Shown: positions 38,001 to 46,660, counted from the stretch's first letter. The stretch: DNA of 64,000 bases from Vibrio sp. S9_S30 (GCF_014694455.1 NZ_JAAUWT010000001.1:372001-436000); one strand, 5' to 3'. Translations and numbers: made by a program. Notes: a model not told the origin generated them from the letters alone.

Positions 38001-39155
38001 TTATGCACAATTTTGTGGTTGTTTTGTGATCTGGCTTGCAATATAAAGCTCGACCAATCCGGTAAAGTTTTTTGGAGAAATATGAGTGATCTTCTCTATC
38101 TTATCCAATCGGTATCGTAAGGTGTTCCTGTGTATAAATAAGGCTTCAGCACAGAGTTTTTGATTTCCTTGGTGTTCGAATAACACGTGCAATGTTTTGA
38201 GTAATTGCCCACTTCTATCAGCTTGGTTTAATTTAACGATGGATTGACATAATTGGTCACCTTGCCAAAAATCACCTAATGGTGAGAGCAACACAGGTAA
38301 GCGCATTTCTTCAAACAGGTATTTGTTTTTTTCAGGGTGATGCTTTTGTCCAAAGTGCAGAACTTGTTTGGCGCTTTGATAAGAGAGGTGAATATCGTTG
38401 ATATTAGGGAAGTACTCACCCAGTGCGATATCCAGTTGATTGATCCCTTGTTGATTTAATCTGTCGAGTAAAATATCGATACGCAAGCTTTCTTGTTCGC
38501 TGTCCCACTTTCCATGTCTATTGTGGCTGGGTTTAAGCACAACAATCTCATGCATTGAAATGACCGCGACCAAATTGTCACGTTTGGGGTATTCCAGCAA
38601 TTCTACTATTTGGCGGGTTTGTTCCAAGCTGATCGGAGCGCGTTCTGAATGCAATTCAATCACGACGGCGACACGAGGTGTATCAAGATTGATATCCAAG
38701 CGTGCCGCCCAATCTTTGAGTTCGGCAGAGGACACCGTATTGTGGATCCAAGCGGAGATGAATTCTTCTTTGTGTCTTCTATCCCATTGGAGCTGTTCAA
38801 TAAGTGCAGCTTGGTTAACGATCATTTCAGCCGTCATCTTTACGAGTGACGCGTAATTCCGAATGGAGTTGGGATCGCCAGTAATGCCCACCACGCCAAT
38901 GACTTCATGCTGGCTTTTCATTAACATGTTGATGCCCGGTTTGGCACCTTTAAGTGACTGGCAGCTGTGCTGGGTTACCTCAACCGTGTCGCCATGCTTT
39001 AGAGCCAAAAGCGCACCATCATGAGTTTGACCAATCCGGTAAGCGTCACCACTGCCGATAATGACACCAGCCTGATTCATTACATTGATATTATTGCCGA
39101 TGATTGCCATGGTTCGGTCGACAATTTGTTGAGCCAGTTGCTGTTCTAGAATCAT
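38001..39155 (-). CDS. cdaR: Sugar diacid/glycerate regulator CdaR
   Basis: A 384-residue transcriptional activator. N-terminal sugar-diacid recognition domain (QQIVDRTMAIIGNNINVMNQ, residues 9-28, and VIGVVGITGDP about 100), a middle GGDEF-like connector, and a C-terminal PucR-type helix-turn-helix (KLCAEALFIHRNTLRYRLDKI, described by ends). In E. coli CdaR activates glucarate, galactarate and glycerate genes. Here it precedes gntP and glycerate kinase on the same strand with a 300-bp gap, so it is probably their activator. Starts 9 bp after the cyclotransferase-like gene ends. Confidence 0.92.
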   Translation of the reverse strand: MILEQQLAQQIVDRTMAIIGNNINVMNQAGVIIGSGDAYRIGQTHDGALLALKHGDTVEVTQHSCQSLKGAKPGINMLMKSQHEVIGVVGITGDPNSIRNYASLVKMTAEMIVNQAALIEQLQWDRRHKEEFISAWIHNTVSSAELKDWAARLDINLDTPRVAVVIELHSERAPISLEQTRQIVELLEYPKRDNLVAVISMHEIVVLKPSHNRHGKWDSEQESLRIDILLDRLNQQGINQLDIALGEYFPNINDIHLSYQSAKQVLHFGQKHHPEKNKYLFEEMRLPVLLSPLGDFWQGDQLCQSIVKLNQADRSGQLLKTLHVLFEHQGNQKLCAEALFIHRNTLRYRLDKIEKITHISPKNFTGLVELYIASQITKQPQNCA

Positions 39156-39164
39156 GACTTGACC

Positions 39165-39719
39165 TTAGCGTCGTACCGAATCCACAAGGTTATCGATAAG
39201 AGAGAGATGATGACTTTCAACCCCCGCAATTCTTCCGTATTTAGGTTTGAGGCGATCGTTTTCAAGAGGATGATGCCAGCCCAGTGTTGACTGAATAAAG
39301 TACTCTGCAAATGGAGTGGAGATGGATAAACACCCAGCCAAAACGGTATCAACGTAACTTTGCATTATGGGAGTACGAGGGCAGGGAGGTGTCGTCTCGT
39401 CTTTTACGTACATCCATATTTCACCGTGACGGTCGATCGTGTGCTCGCTGTCAAACTCAGAAACAGGAACCCGTACTCGGTGGTATCCTGCTTCACGTTT
39501 ATCGAACTCCGCTAATTCTGCATGGTCGATTTCGAACAGTACCCCATTTAATGTGCCTTCACCGCGTGTCACCACTAACGGGGAAATTTGATAGCTGCCA
39601 TCCACTTTACTCCAGTGACGGTTGAATCCGCGCACAATGGCAGGGTAAGCGTTGCCTGTTTGTCCCGTTAACTTGCGAGACTCAGGGTTGATCAAGCTGC
39701 CGTATCCGAAGATGTACAT
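39165..39719 (-). CDS. Gamma-glutamylcyclotransferase-like protein
   Basis: A 184-residue GGCT/AIG2-type protein. The substrate loop FGYGSLINPES is at residues 4-14, and DKREAGYHRVRV supplies the catalytic Glu region (about 93-100). Related enzymes release 5-oxoproline from gamma-glutamyl compounds. The C-terminal part after residue 115 is a longer extension than in minimal family members. Its stop is 9 bp from the cdaR start, so the two may be cotranscribed, although no metabolic link is evident. Confidence 0.82.
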   Translation of the reverse strand: MYIFGYGSLINPESRKLTGQTGNAYPAIVRGFNRHWSKVDGSYQISPLVVTRGEGTLNGVLFEIDHAELAEFDKREAGYHRVRVPVSEFDSEHTIDRHGEIWMYVKDETTPPCPRTPIMQSYVDTVLAGCLSISTPFAEYFIQSTLGWHHPLENDRLKPKYGRIAGVESHHLSLIDNLVDSVRR

Positions 39720-39757
39720 AGGTGAGTCGTGTCCTTTTCATGCGGTTCAATTAAGTA

Positions 39758-39880
39758 TATACCCAAGTAACATGAAGAGGCTTGGTTCAACGAAGATGAA
39801 CTGGAACAGAATAGGAGGCTCTGTATCCTGCGTCTTTAGGTTACTTAGGTTACTTAGGTTACTTAGGTTACTTAGGTACA
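39758..39880. mobile_element. MITE-like element A
   Basis: The left end TATACCCAAGTAAC (39758-39771) is mirrored at 39867-39880 by GTTACTTAGGTACA (imperfect inverted repeat). The first 48 bp align with the left end of element C at 45779, including ..TTGGTTC and ATGAACTGGA. No coding content. It is 123 bp, the usual size of a non-autonomous element. Confidence 0.6.
39837..39876 (+). repeat. 9-bp microsatellite from the right end of element A
   Basis: Four perfect copies of TTACTTAGG (39841-39876) preceded by a partial copy. The unit equals the inner part of the element's right inverted repeat (GTTACTTAGG), so the repeat grew out of that end. Confidence 0.9.
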
Positions 39881-39899
39881 CCAGTATTCCATGAACTTC

Positions 39900-40638
39900 A
39901 AATCTCGTCGAATCGAACAGGTAAGTAAAAGTGGTTAGAAACGCGATTCTAAAATAGAAGAGATATTGTGATGATTATTTTCTATTGGGCTCATCAGCCG
40001 TGCGGCTATATTTTTTTAGAACGATGGGTGGGTAATATTTAAGATTATTATTGTTACATCCATTCCAATAATGGCGAATTTTATTTGGTCTTTAATTGTT
40101 TTCTTGATTCCTTGCTATTTTCCAATTAGCTCTTTCGGTGTCATACTTCTCATTATTTAATTATTGAAGACTGAGTTTAATGCTTATAGAAATTCTTATA
40201 ACATTAGCTCTGAATATTTTTCTAGTTCTTTTCTAATCTCGGTAATCAATACTCTCATCTCAAATATCGGAAATTAACATTTAAATATACAGTTCACTAT
40301 TCTTGGATATGGTTGGTGGTTTTTAATGTTGATTATGTTATTTTTTGCAATATATAAATCTACCATTAGTACTTTGGTGTTTTTCTAATTGATTGATAAG
40401 TAAAGTTTTATTTTTTATATGACAATAAATGCTTATTTATTTCCTACTTTTATATTGATCTGGTTGTATTGGTTTTTGAACCACCTCACAAATATTAATG
40501 ATAAAAGTAAAAATATTATGAAATTATTTATTAGATGATCTTTAAATACGCCTGATACTTTTCTGGTTTTCAGTGGTACTAAAAAGTATTAATTAAAATA
40601 AGGTTATTTAAATAGAAATGGACTTCGGGGAATTGAAT
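39900..40638. other. Very AT-rich region upstream of the fimbrial cluster
   Basis: About 700 bp with long T and A runs and no gene on either strand, clearly more AT-rich than anything else in the window. It directly precedes the first pilin gene. Such regions are typical H-NS nucleation and silencing tracts at horizontally acquired surface-structure genes (inference); a promoter must lie here but cannot be assigned. Confidence 0.6.
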
Positions 40639-41085
40639 ATGAGAGTCATAAAAAAGCTAGCGTTACTTTCTTTAGCAGCAATAGCGCCTAGCGCGATGGC
40701 AGTAACGGATACGTTCAACTCTAGTATTACTGTTTTAGAGCCACTGTCTATCTCCAAAACAAACGATCTAGATTTTGGTTCTATCTTCACGGATCAAGCG
40801 ACGAATGTCACTGTTACGACGGCGGATACTGGTGCAGCCGCCTTCACTATTACTGGTCAAAGTGGCAGTACCGTTGACGTAACCGTTGATACTACGGCAA
40901 CAATGGCAGACGGCAGTGGTAACAGTATTGGTGTAAACAGTATCGCTGTAGACAATGCATCGCCAGCACTAACTGGCGGTACAGCTACGGTTAAAATTGG
41001 TGGTGTGGCGAATATCGTTGGAGCAGGTACATTGGTTGCAGGTAACTACTCTGGCACAGTTAACATAACGGTTGCTTACCAATAA
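40639..41085 (+). CDS. DUF4402-type fimbrial (major pilin-like) subunit
   Basis: A 148-residue exported protein, start ATG 40639 preceded by GGGGAA; an upstream in-frame ATG (40618) lacks a ribosome site. Signal peptide MRVIKKLALLSLAAIAPSAMA. The mature part has the DUF4402 pattern: F.SSITVLEPLSISKTNDLDFGSIF (described by ends), then Thr/Gly/Val-rich strands and a C-terminal beta strand GNYSGTVNITVAYQ that could act as donor strand. First gene of a cluster with a second subunit, chaperone and usher; probably the main structural subunit. The two subunits share the LEP/LAPMQF and TVNIT/FTVKY positions only loosely. Confidence 0.8.
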   Translation: MRVIKKLALLSLAAIAPSAMAVTDTFNSSITVLEPLSISKTNDLDFGSIFTDQATNVTVTTADTGAAAFTITGQSGSTVDVTVDTTATMADGSGNSIGVNSIAVDNASPALTGGTATVKIGGVANIVGAGTLVAGNYSGTVNITVAYQ

Positions 41086-41137
41086 AACATCGGTCTAAGG
41101 TGGCTTTGTGTCACCTTATTTCCCCCTCCTTAACATT

Positions 41138-41572
41138 ATGTCGCGCATCTACTTAGGTACTTTGCTGTTTTTCGGTTTGATGAGTTCAGCTCATTCAGTG
41201 CCGATAGAAATTACGCAATTGGCCCCCATGCAATTTGAAACGACGGTTGGCGGTTCCAGAACGGTTGTGTATCTAAAGCCTGACACATCGACAAACGGTG
41301 TCTTTCTCTTTAGGGTGGCTGGCGTTCCCACAAAGAAAATTCAAGTTACCGTGAATGGCTCTGAATTTCGAATGCTTAACCCTCTGTCTGGTCGCCATGT
41401 CATTGTAAAGGGCTTCAAGTATGGATGCGGGTTAAATATCAGAGGGCGAGTTCGGTTAAATGGACAAGGGCAATCCGGAGTGTTGTGCATTGGGGCAAGG
41501 GCGGTGGTAAAGGCAAGTTCTAAGTCCGGTGTATTTCTCACTTCTATTCCATTCACAGTGAAGTATTTATGA
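41138..41572 (+). CDS. Second fimbrial subunit-like exported protein
   Basis: About 144 residues from ATG 41138 with signal peptide (YLGTLLFFGLMSSAHS). The mature protein resembles the DUF4402 fold: TQLAPMQFETTVGGSRTV at the start, alternating strands, two Cys (YGCGLN and VLCIGA) that may form a disulfide, and a terminal strand SIPFTVKYL. Likely a minor or tip subunit. Its stop codon overlaps the chaperone start (ATGA), so they are translationally coupled. Confidence 0.7.
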   Translation: MSRIYLGTLLFFGLMSSAHSVPIEITQLAPMQFETTVGGSRTVVYLKPDTSTNGVFLFRVAGVPTKKIQVTVNGSEFRMLNPLSGRHVIVKGFKYGCGLNIRGRVRLNGQGQSGVLCIGARAVVKASSKSGVFLTSIPFTVKYL

Positions 41573-42273
41573 AGTTTCTTTTCTTAATTCTTGTTTGCCT
41601 TATCGGGGTTAGCCCGATGAGCTACGCGCAATTAAAAATTGCTCCTACTCGCATTGTCACTGAAGGTGAGCAACCTTCAACACATAAGCTCTTTATTGAA
41701 AACACGACTTCGGAGCCCATAAGGGTTAAGGTGTCGGTTATTTATCGCTCGGCACTCGTGGGGAATGATAAATCAAAGACTCGGCTTCAAGAGGGCATTG
41801 AAGTTAAAGAAGATTTGAGTCAATTTGTCAAAGTCTCTCCCCCTATCATTGGAAATTTGAAACCCAACCAAAGACGAACGGTACGCGTCAGAATTCAAGG
41901 TTTGCCCTCGGAATATGAAGAGGGTGAGTACCGAACATATCTGCTTTTTCAACCAGTTCCGATCTCTTCTCAAGACGTGGATAAAAACTCAGATGGGCAG
42001 AGTATGACGATGAACTTGGATTTTATTATTAACACCATGATCCCCGTTTATTCTCAAAAAGGCTCAGTAGAACGTCGAGTGCATTTGGAGTGTAAGGAAA
42101 ATTCCATTCGGGTTTACAACCAAAGTAATTTTCAGCTGAAAGGCAAGCTTGTCTCGGGGAATGATGTACAAAACGTTTTCTTGGTTCGTAATGCATCACT
42201 GGATAAACCGGTTCGCAGTTCTGTAGGTGCTCAATTTATCGTTGATGATCAAATTGTGAGCTCCTGTCAGTAA
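41569..42273 (+). CDS. Periplasmic PapD-like fimbrial chaperone
   Basis: A 234-residue exported protein (signal peptide KFLFLILVCLIGVSPMSYA). Two immunoglobulin-like domains as in PapD. The N-terminal domain opens with LKIAPTRIVTEG and carries LFIENTTSEPIRVKV, then VSPPIIGNLKPNQRRTVRVR (G1 region). YRTYLLFQPVP resembles the E-x-R-x-x-L motif that supports subunit contacts. A short C-terminal domain ends with a Cys pair. Coupled to the upstream subunit gene and followed 26 bp later by the usher-like gene. Confidence 0.85.
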   Translation: MKFLFLILVCLIGVSPMSYAQLKIAPTRIVTEGEQPSTHKLFIENTTSEPIRVKVSVIYRSALVGNDKSKTRLQEGIEVKEDLSQFVKVSPPIIGNLKPNQRRTVRVRIQGLPSEYEEGEYRTYLLFQPVPISSQDVDKNSDGQSMTMNLDFIINTMIPVYSQKGSVERRVHLECKENSIRVYNQSNFQLKGKLVSGNDVQNVFLVRNASLDKPVRSSVGAQFIVDDQIVSSCQ

Positions 42274-42293
42274 GTTCATTGTTGAGTTGATCC

Positions 42294-42338
42294 GGCTTTG
42301 TGAAAACCAGTTTTGTGAATAACAGCTTTGTGAAGCGA
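42294..42338 (+). repeat. 15-bp triplication at the usher start
   Basis: Three in-frame copies of a 15-bp unit around AGCTTTGTGAA(N)4 each contain a GTG, giving three alternative GTG start codons (42300, 42315, 42330) at the beginning of the usher-like gene. Confidence 0.7.
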
Positions 42339-44837
42339 AGTTTAGCGAGATTGAGAGCACCGTTTTTTGCTCTGTTAGCCTGTGCATTTGCTTGGGCAGG
42401 AAAGGCGCAAGCGAATATTGAGCAAAGCAACGACTCGAATAGGATCGACATTGTTGAAGCCTACGTTGAGTTGTTCATGCAATATGAACACAATAGTTTT
42501 TATCGAGTCATGCAAAACGCCAGTGAGGAACCCTATTTAGCGCTTCAAACGTTTGCTACACAATGGCTTCAGCTTGAAGGTGGCTGTCGCAATCAAGTGT
42601 GCTTGTTTTATCAACCAAAGGATGTTCAAGAGCAGCGGCAACCTTATCAGCTGGATTTGAACCGCAATCAGTGTCTTTTGCCCAACAGCAAAGACATTCG
42701 GACGATCGACTTTGTGACCATAGAAGGGGAGGCATGGCTTCATTGGGCATCGTTTGTTGATTGCTTCCCTATCTCCATTTTATGGGATATCGAGACCTAT
42801 TCTCTCAAAGTGAAGCTCCATTACAACACGTATAAAGAATTAGAGAAAAAACTGGCGCAACGCCGAGAGATAGCAAAACAAAAAGCCAAAGAATTGGAAG
42901 AACGAAAAGCCCAAAAGCGTATCGAATCTACCCCAGTGACCTCAGCTTCAGCAAGAATAAAAGGGCGAGCAGAGTTTTCATCCAGTGGGCAGCCTAATTA
43001 CAACCTCAGAACCGATGCTTACCTTGCCCATCGCGATGCTCGCTTTGAAGTATCTTACGACACCAACGTACCCAAAAACGTGGATTATTATCAATTTGAA
43101 ATTAGCCCATTTCCCTTGGGGCATCAGCTTCAAGTGGGTCATGTCGTATTGGATCCGGGCTTGGCCACTAGCAGCGAAACGTTTGAAAACGGTGTGTACT
43201 ACTCCCGATTAAAACCCAAGACGCAATCAGGGCGATTGGTCATCGAGGAGCAAACCCTACCCAATACCTTCGTGGATGTCTATGTGAACGACATTTATCG
43301 TGGAACACTCAGATCGGATGCCTCTGGGCGTTACAGTATTTCTGACTACCCCCTGTCAGCGGGCGATCAAGTTGAACTGCATGAAATGGTTCGCTCTGGT
43401 GTAGTGGAGCACAAAACCATAGAAGTGGCCGACATTGACGAAGTGCTCTTAGATAAAGGGCAGTGGGACTTGGAATTGGGTGCATCACTGACCGATGAAC
43501 ACACTGGTAAAGTCCAAATTAGTTATGGCGCAACCCACTCATTAACATTGGTTGGCTCCGCCTACAACATTGATGAGGATGCGATAGGAGGGCTCGGGCT
43601 GCGATGGCTTCCAACCCATTTTTTCTCTATTGCAATGGAATGGCTGCCTGATCAGTTTGTTATGCCAACTAGCATTGAGCTGGCTATCGGTGAAAAACAT
43701 AGACTTGAAGCAAATATTAACCATGTTGATCTCTTTGGTCGTACTCCTAAAAAACGAGCGCATCAAATTCATTATCGCTACTTAGATAGCCCTATCAGCT
43801 TTAACCTAGATGCGACCTACGATGGCAACGAGCTGGCGGTGATTCCCCAAATTCGGGCACAAACCGTCTCGTCGCAATTTTTAACGTTAGAGCTCAAACA
43901 TCGCCGAACCCCACAAATTATCCGAGATGAATTGAGCGCAAAATACGCAATACATACTCATAAATATGGTTCACTTAACCTCAGTTCTATTTTTAGCGAC
44001 GGTAAGAGCCCAAGATATCGTGTTGGTTACCGTTATCTTTGTTCCAACTGTTTTTTCTCCGGTTGGTGGCAAACACTGCAAAGTAGCTACAGTACGCAAC
44101 TGACCTGGCAGAATGCCAAGTTTGAGTATTCAGGCAATGCCAAATGGGCATTAACACCAAATTGGTCAGGAGAGGTTGCGATTCACAATGACAGCGTTTC
44201 TCTCGCCTTGGAAACAAAATGGGGAGGCAGGTTATCCAAAAGCGGAGCATCGGTATCGAGCTTAGAGCTTCCATGGGAAGAATTTATTTACGCCGAGCTC
44301 ACAGGGCGGGTGCTGGATAACCACGATCAGCCAGTCGCGAATGTCGAGTTAAAGGTGAACAATAAAAAAGCCATCAGTGATGAAAATGGCGAGTTCCATT
44401 TTACTGGGATTGGTTACGGGGAAGACATGCAACTTCATATTGACGACTCAACACTAGACCTCCATCTAAAGCCAGAAGAAAACCCAATCTATTTTCACGC
44501 GAAGAAAGGCGGTAAAACACATATTGATATTCGGGTTAACAAGAGTTTTGGTGTCGATGGCATAGTAACAGCACCATACAGTTTCAGCGGTTGGCATGTG
44601 AATTTTTATCACGAAGAGAGCAGTCGTTCGTTTTCTACCAAAGTAGAGCAAGATGGCTTCTATTTTGTTGAAGACCTGATACCGGGAGATTATCGAATTG
44701 TGGTTGAAGATAACGATATAGAAGTGGAGACTCGCGCTCGTATTCGCAGTGAAGATTGGGTTAGCGGTTTAAACTTTATGATCTATAAGTTGCACAAAAA
44801 CGCTAAACCCATACTTCAAATCGTATACCAACCTTGA
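42300..44837 (+). CDS. Divergent usher-like outer membrane protein
   Basis: About 845 residues (835 from the last GTG) with a signal peptide (LRAPFFALLACAFAWAGKAQA). No ATG fits; three repeated GTG codons are possible starts with no strong ribosome site. Order: N-terminal region with two Cys (GCRNQVC, about 98-104), a charged coiled-coil stretch (KLAQRREIAKQKAKELEERKAQ, described by ends, about 180-205), a central beta-barrel-like half, two carboxypeptidase-regulatory-like inserts (DVYVNDIYRGTLRSDASGRY; GRVLDNHDQPVANVELKVNN). It is smaller than PapC and lacks obvious FimD-type motifs. Context with chaperone and pilins indicates the assembly pore. Confidence 0.75.
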   Translation: MKTSFVNNSFVKRSLARLRAPFFALLACAFAWAGKAQANIEQSNDSNRIDIVEAYVELFMQYEHNSFYRVMQNASEEPYLALQTFATQWLQLEGGCRNQVCLFYQPKDVQEQRQPYQLDLNRNQCLLPNSKDIRTIDFVTIEGEAWLHWASFVDCFPISILWDIETYSLKVKLHYNTYKELEKKLAQRREIAKQKAKELEERKAQKRIESTPVTSASARIKGRAEFSSSGQPNYNLRTDAYLAHRDARFEVSYDTNVPKNVDYYQFEISPFPLGHQLQVGHVVLDPGLATSSETFENGVYYSRLKPKTQSGRLVIEEQTLPNTFVDVYVNDIYRGTLRSDASGRYSISDYPLSAGDQVELHEMVRSGVVEHKTIEVADIDEVLLDKGQWDLELGASLTDEHTGKVQISYGATHSLTLVGSAYNIDEDAIGGLGLRWLPTHFFSIAMEWLPDQFVMPTSIELAIGEKHRLEANINHVDLFGRTPKKRAHQIHYRYLDSPISFNLDATYDGNELAVIPQIRAQTVSSQFLTLELKHRRTPQIIRDELSAKYAIHTHKYGSLNLSSIFSDGKSPRYRVGYRYLCSNCFFSGWWQTLQSSYSTQLTWQNAKFEYSGNAKWALTPNWSGEVAIHNDSVSLALETKWGGRLSKSGASVSSLELPWEEFIYAELTGRVLDNHDQPVANVELKVNNKKAISDENGEFHFTGIGYGEDMQLHIDDSTLDLHLKPEENPIYFHAKKGGKTHIDIRVNKSFGVDGIVTAPYSFSGWHVNFYHEESSRSFSTKVEQDGFYFVEDLIPGDYRIVVEDNDIEVETRARIRSEDWVSGLNFMIYKLHKNAKPILQIVYQP

Positions 44838-44843
44838 TGAAAT

Positions 44844-44952
44844 CACCTGAACTTGGGATGACCGATTGTTTTCTCATGGCTCATGAGAAAGATCCGATTG
44901 AGAATAGGTATTGTCATGGATTCGCTAGCCGCTTATATCCCAAGTTCGGGTG
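44844..44952. mobile_element. MITE-like element B
   Basis: A 109-bp unit bounded by CACCTGAACTTGGGAT (44844-44859) and its inverted match ATCCCAAGTTCGGGTG (44937-44952), one mismatch in 16. Inside, a palindrome TTCTCATGGCTCATGAGAA is flanked by two CCGATTG direct repeats. Unrelated in sequence to elements A and C. Starts 7 bp after the usher stop. Confidence 0.65.
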
Positions 44953-45062
44953 CGATATTTTGTCTGCCAGTAAGTTAACTGATATTTTAATCAAGATTAA
45001 GATGGAACTATCCTGCCGCTAACGCATCCTAGGTCAACAGACACTAGTAATGGAGTCGATAT

Positions 45063-45752
45063 ATGAAGCAATTGGGCGTCATCGAGTCAGTGCTTACTGG
45101 CAAAACTCAGTCCTATTCACGAGGGGCTCTCAGTGCCATTAATAAAACGATCCAATCTGATAGATTACAAGTGACGACGCTGGGTTTTACTGAGGACGAA
45201 CAGGGTGATCCTCGCTTCCATGGGGGAGTGGAAAAAGCGTTACATATCTACCCTTCAGAACACTACCAAAAGTGGCGCAGCGAGCTTGGTGAAAAACCCA
45301 TTTTCGAATCGGTTGGGGCATTTGGTGAAAATCTGAGTTCTCGCGGTGTCGATGAGCATTCACTTTGCATCGGAGATGTTGTGCAAATGGGCAGCACCAC
45401 GCTTCAAGTATCACAAGGGCGGCTGCCTTGTTGGAAGCTCAATGATCGCTGCGATGAACCGGATATGGCGCTTCGGTTTCAAATGACCATGCGAACAGGA
45501 TGGTATTTTCGTGTGCTCGAAGAAGGGGATATTGGCGCGGGTGATGCCATATACCTGATAGAGCGCCCCTATCCAGATTGGTCTCTAGCACGTGTAATGG
45601 GGTTAATTTATCGCGGTGTGTTAGACGAACACGAACTGAAAGCCGTGCTGGATATTCCTTTGGTGTACTCATGGCGTGCGCTATTCGAAAGACGCATCGA
45701 AACAGGCAGCGTTGAGAACTGGGCATTTAGGTTGTTTGGCAATCAACACTAA
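45063..45752 (+). CDS. yiiM: MOSC-domain protein, YiiM-like
   Basis: A 229-residue protein close to E. coli YiiM, a MOSC-domain molybdenum-cofactor protein reported to act on N-hydroxylated base analogues. Seen: FHGGVEKALHIYPSEHY (about residues 58-74), SVGAFGENLS, SQGRLPCWKLNDRC with the conserved Cys (about 124-136) that binds the cofactor, and a C-terminal 3-alpha helical domain. Bracketed by MITE-like elements B and C. Confidence 0.88.
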   Translation: MKQLGVIESVLTGKTQSYSRGALSAINKTIQSDRLQVTTLGFTEDEQGDPRFHGGVEKALHIYPSEHYQKWRSELGEKPIFESVGAFGENLSSRGVDEHSLCIGDVVQMGSTTLQVSQGRLPCWKLNDRCDEPDMALRFQMTMRTGWYFRVLEEGDIGAGDAIYLIERPYPDWSLARVMGLIYRGVLDEHELKAVLDIPLVYSWRALFERRIETGSVENWAFRLFGNQH

Positions 45753-45778
45753 TGTTAACAAGCGATTTTCTTGTTTAT

Positions 45779-45896
45779 TTATACCTAAGTCACCTCAAGA
45801 TACTTGGTTCGGCGGGAATGAACTGGATTTTAGGTAAGACATCGATATGAAGACCTAGCGGCGCTAAATTAAGTACCTTGAGGTCACTGAGTATAA
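45779..45896. mobile_element. MITE-like element C
   Basis: A 118-bp non-coding unit. The left end TTATACCTAAGTCACCTC (45779 onward) is mirrored at the right end (revcomp begins CTTATACTCAGTGACCTC), about 29 bp of imperfect inverted repeat. The left 48 bp are homologous to element A. It ends exactly where the 34-bp palindrome begins. Confidence 0.6.
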
Positions 45897-45928
45897 GATA
45901 AGAACCTAGATATCTAGGTTCTTATCTT
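45895..45928. terminator. 34-bp palindromic bidirectional terminator
   Basis: A 16-bp perfect stem (AAGATAAGAACCTAGA and complement, 2-nt loop), T-rich on both sides, between the convergent yiiM and immunity-like genes. Confidence 0.8.
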
Positions 45929-45943
45929 TACTTATAGTTTCGG

Positions 45944-46660
45944 TTAAAAAGTTTTAATTATCGAATATTTGTCGTTGTTTGATTTTCTGGTGATCACATA
46001 TCCAATTTGATTTTGATATGAACCACCACTCACTGAGTTAGAGGCATATATCAAGGCATCTTCAAAACCGTCGTGGTTAAAATCACCTTTCCACACAATG
46101 CTCATTCGCTGAATGCTTCCTACATTGTCTCTATATTCAGTAGTATTTGAATCTATTACGTTTACGTCAGTAATTTTTGTAACGTCTGACCAAGTTTTTG
46201 AAGCTGTAATTTTTGCTTGGGATTCGTCAGAGATACTTAATAGAAATTCTGAGGGGGCAAGAGATGGGAAATTTTTGTCTAGTTTAAGACCGGAAATAAA
46301 TGTTTGTTCAGAGGAAGTTAAGGATAATGAAGCTTCTACCAATTTACAATTTAAGTAAACTGCATCAACCCAAGCCTTATCCATTTGACTTAATGGACTT
46401 GAGTGCTGATATTTGGATATCAAGTTTGAACAGTTATCTACGTCAAACTCTTCTTTCTTCTCGTTTAGCAAAGGCATTGAATAGTCCCAAGTGGTAACTA
46501 GAAGGTTCTGTATGTCCTTTTGTTTGATGAGTTCAACGCTTTGGTTTATGGGTAGCAAGCTTACAATATTTGAATATGTTGGGGAGAAGTTACACCCAAA
46601 TACTAAAGGTGATGATACAGATGATAAAATTGCCAGTGATATAAATCTTTTTTTAACCAT
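45944..46660 (-). CDS. Exported protein, putative immunity to the adjacent lysozyme
   Basis: A 238-residue protein with a signal peptide (ISLAILSSVSSPLVFGC; the Cys could be a lipoprotein site but the lipobox is poor). No recognised family. Near the C-terminus DFNHDGFEDALIYAS resembles a calcium-binding DxNxDG/FG-GAP loop. Its ATG overlaps the end of the upstream lysozyme-like gene by 8 bp, an arrangement expected of an effector followed by its periplasmic immunity protein. Function is inferred from context only. Confidence 0.6.
   Translation of the reverse strand: MVKKRFISLAILSSVSSPLVFGCNFSPTYSNIVSLLPINQSVELIKQKDIQNLLVTTWDYSMPLLNEKKEEFDVDNCSNLISKYQHSSPLSQMDKAWVDAVYLNCKLVEASLSLTSSEQTFISGLKLDKNFPSLAPSEFLLSISDESQAKITASKTWSDVTKITDVNVIDSNTTEYRDNVGSIQRMSIVWKGDFNHDGFEDALIYASNSVSGGSYQNQIGYVITRKSNNDKYSIIKTF

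Noticed and set aside
42300..44837. Classical FimD/PapC usher
   Set aside because: Length, missing recognisable usher motifs and the coiled-coil stretch argue for a divergent usher-like protein instead.
44834..45022. 62-codon ORF after the usher gene
   Set aside because: It runs through MITE-like element B and ends in non-coding DNA; the inverted repeats explain the sequence.
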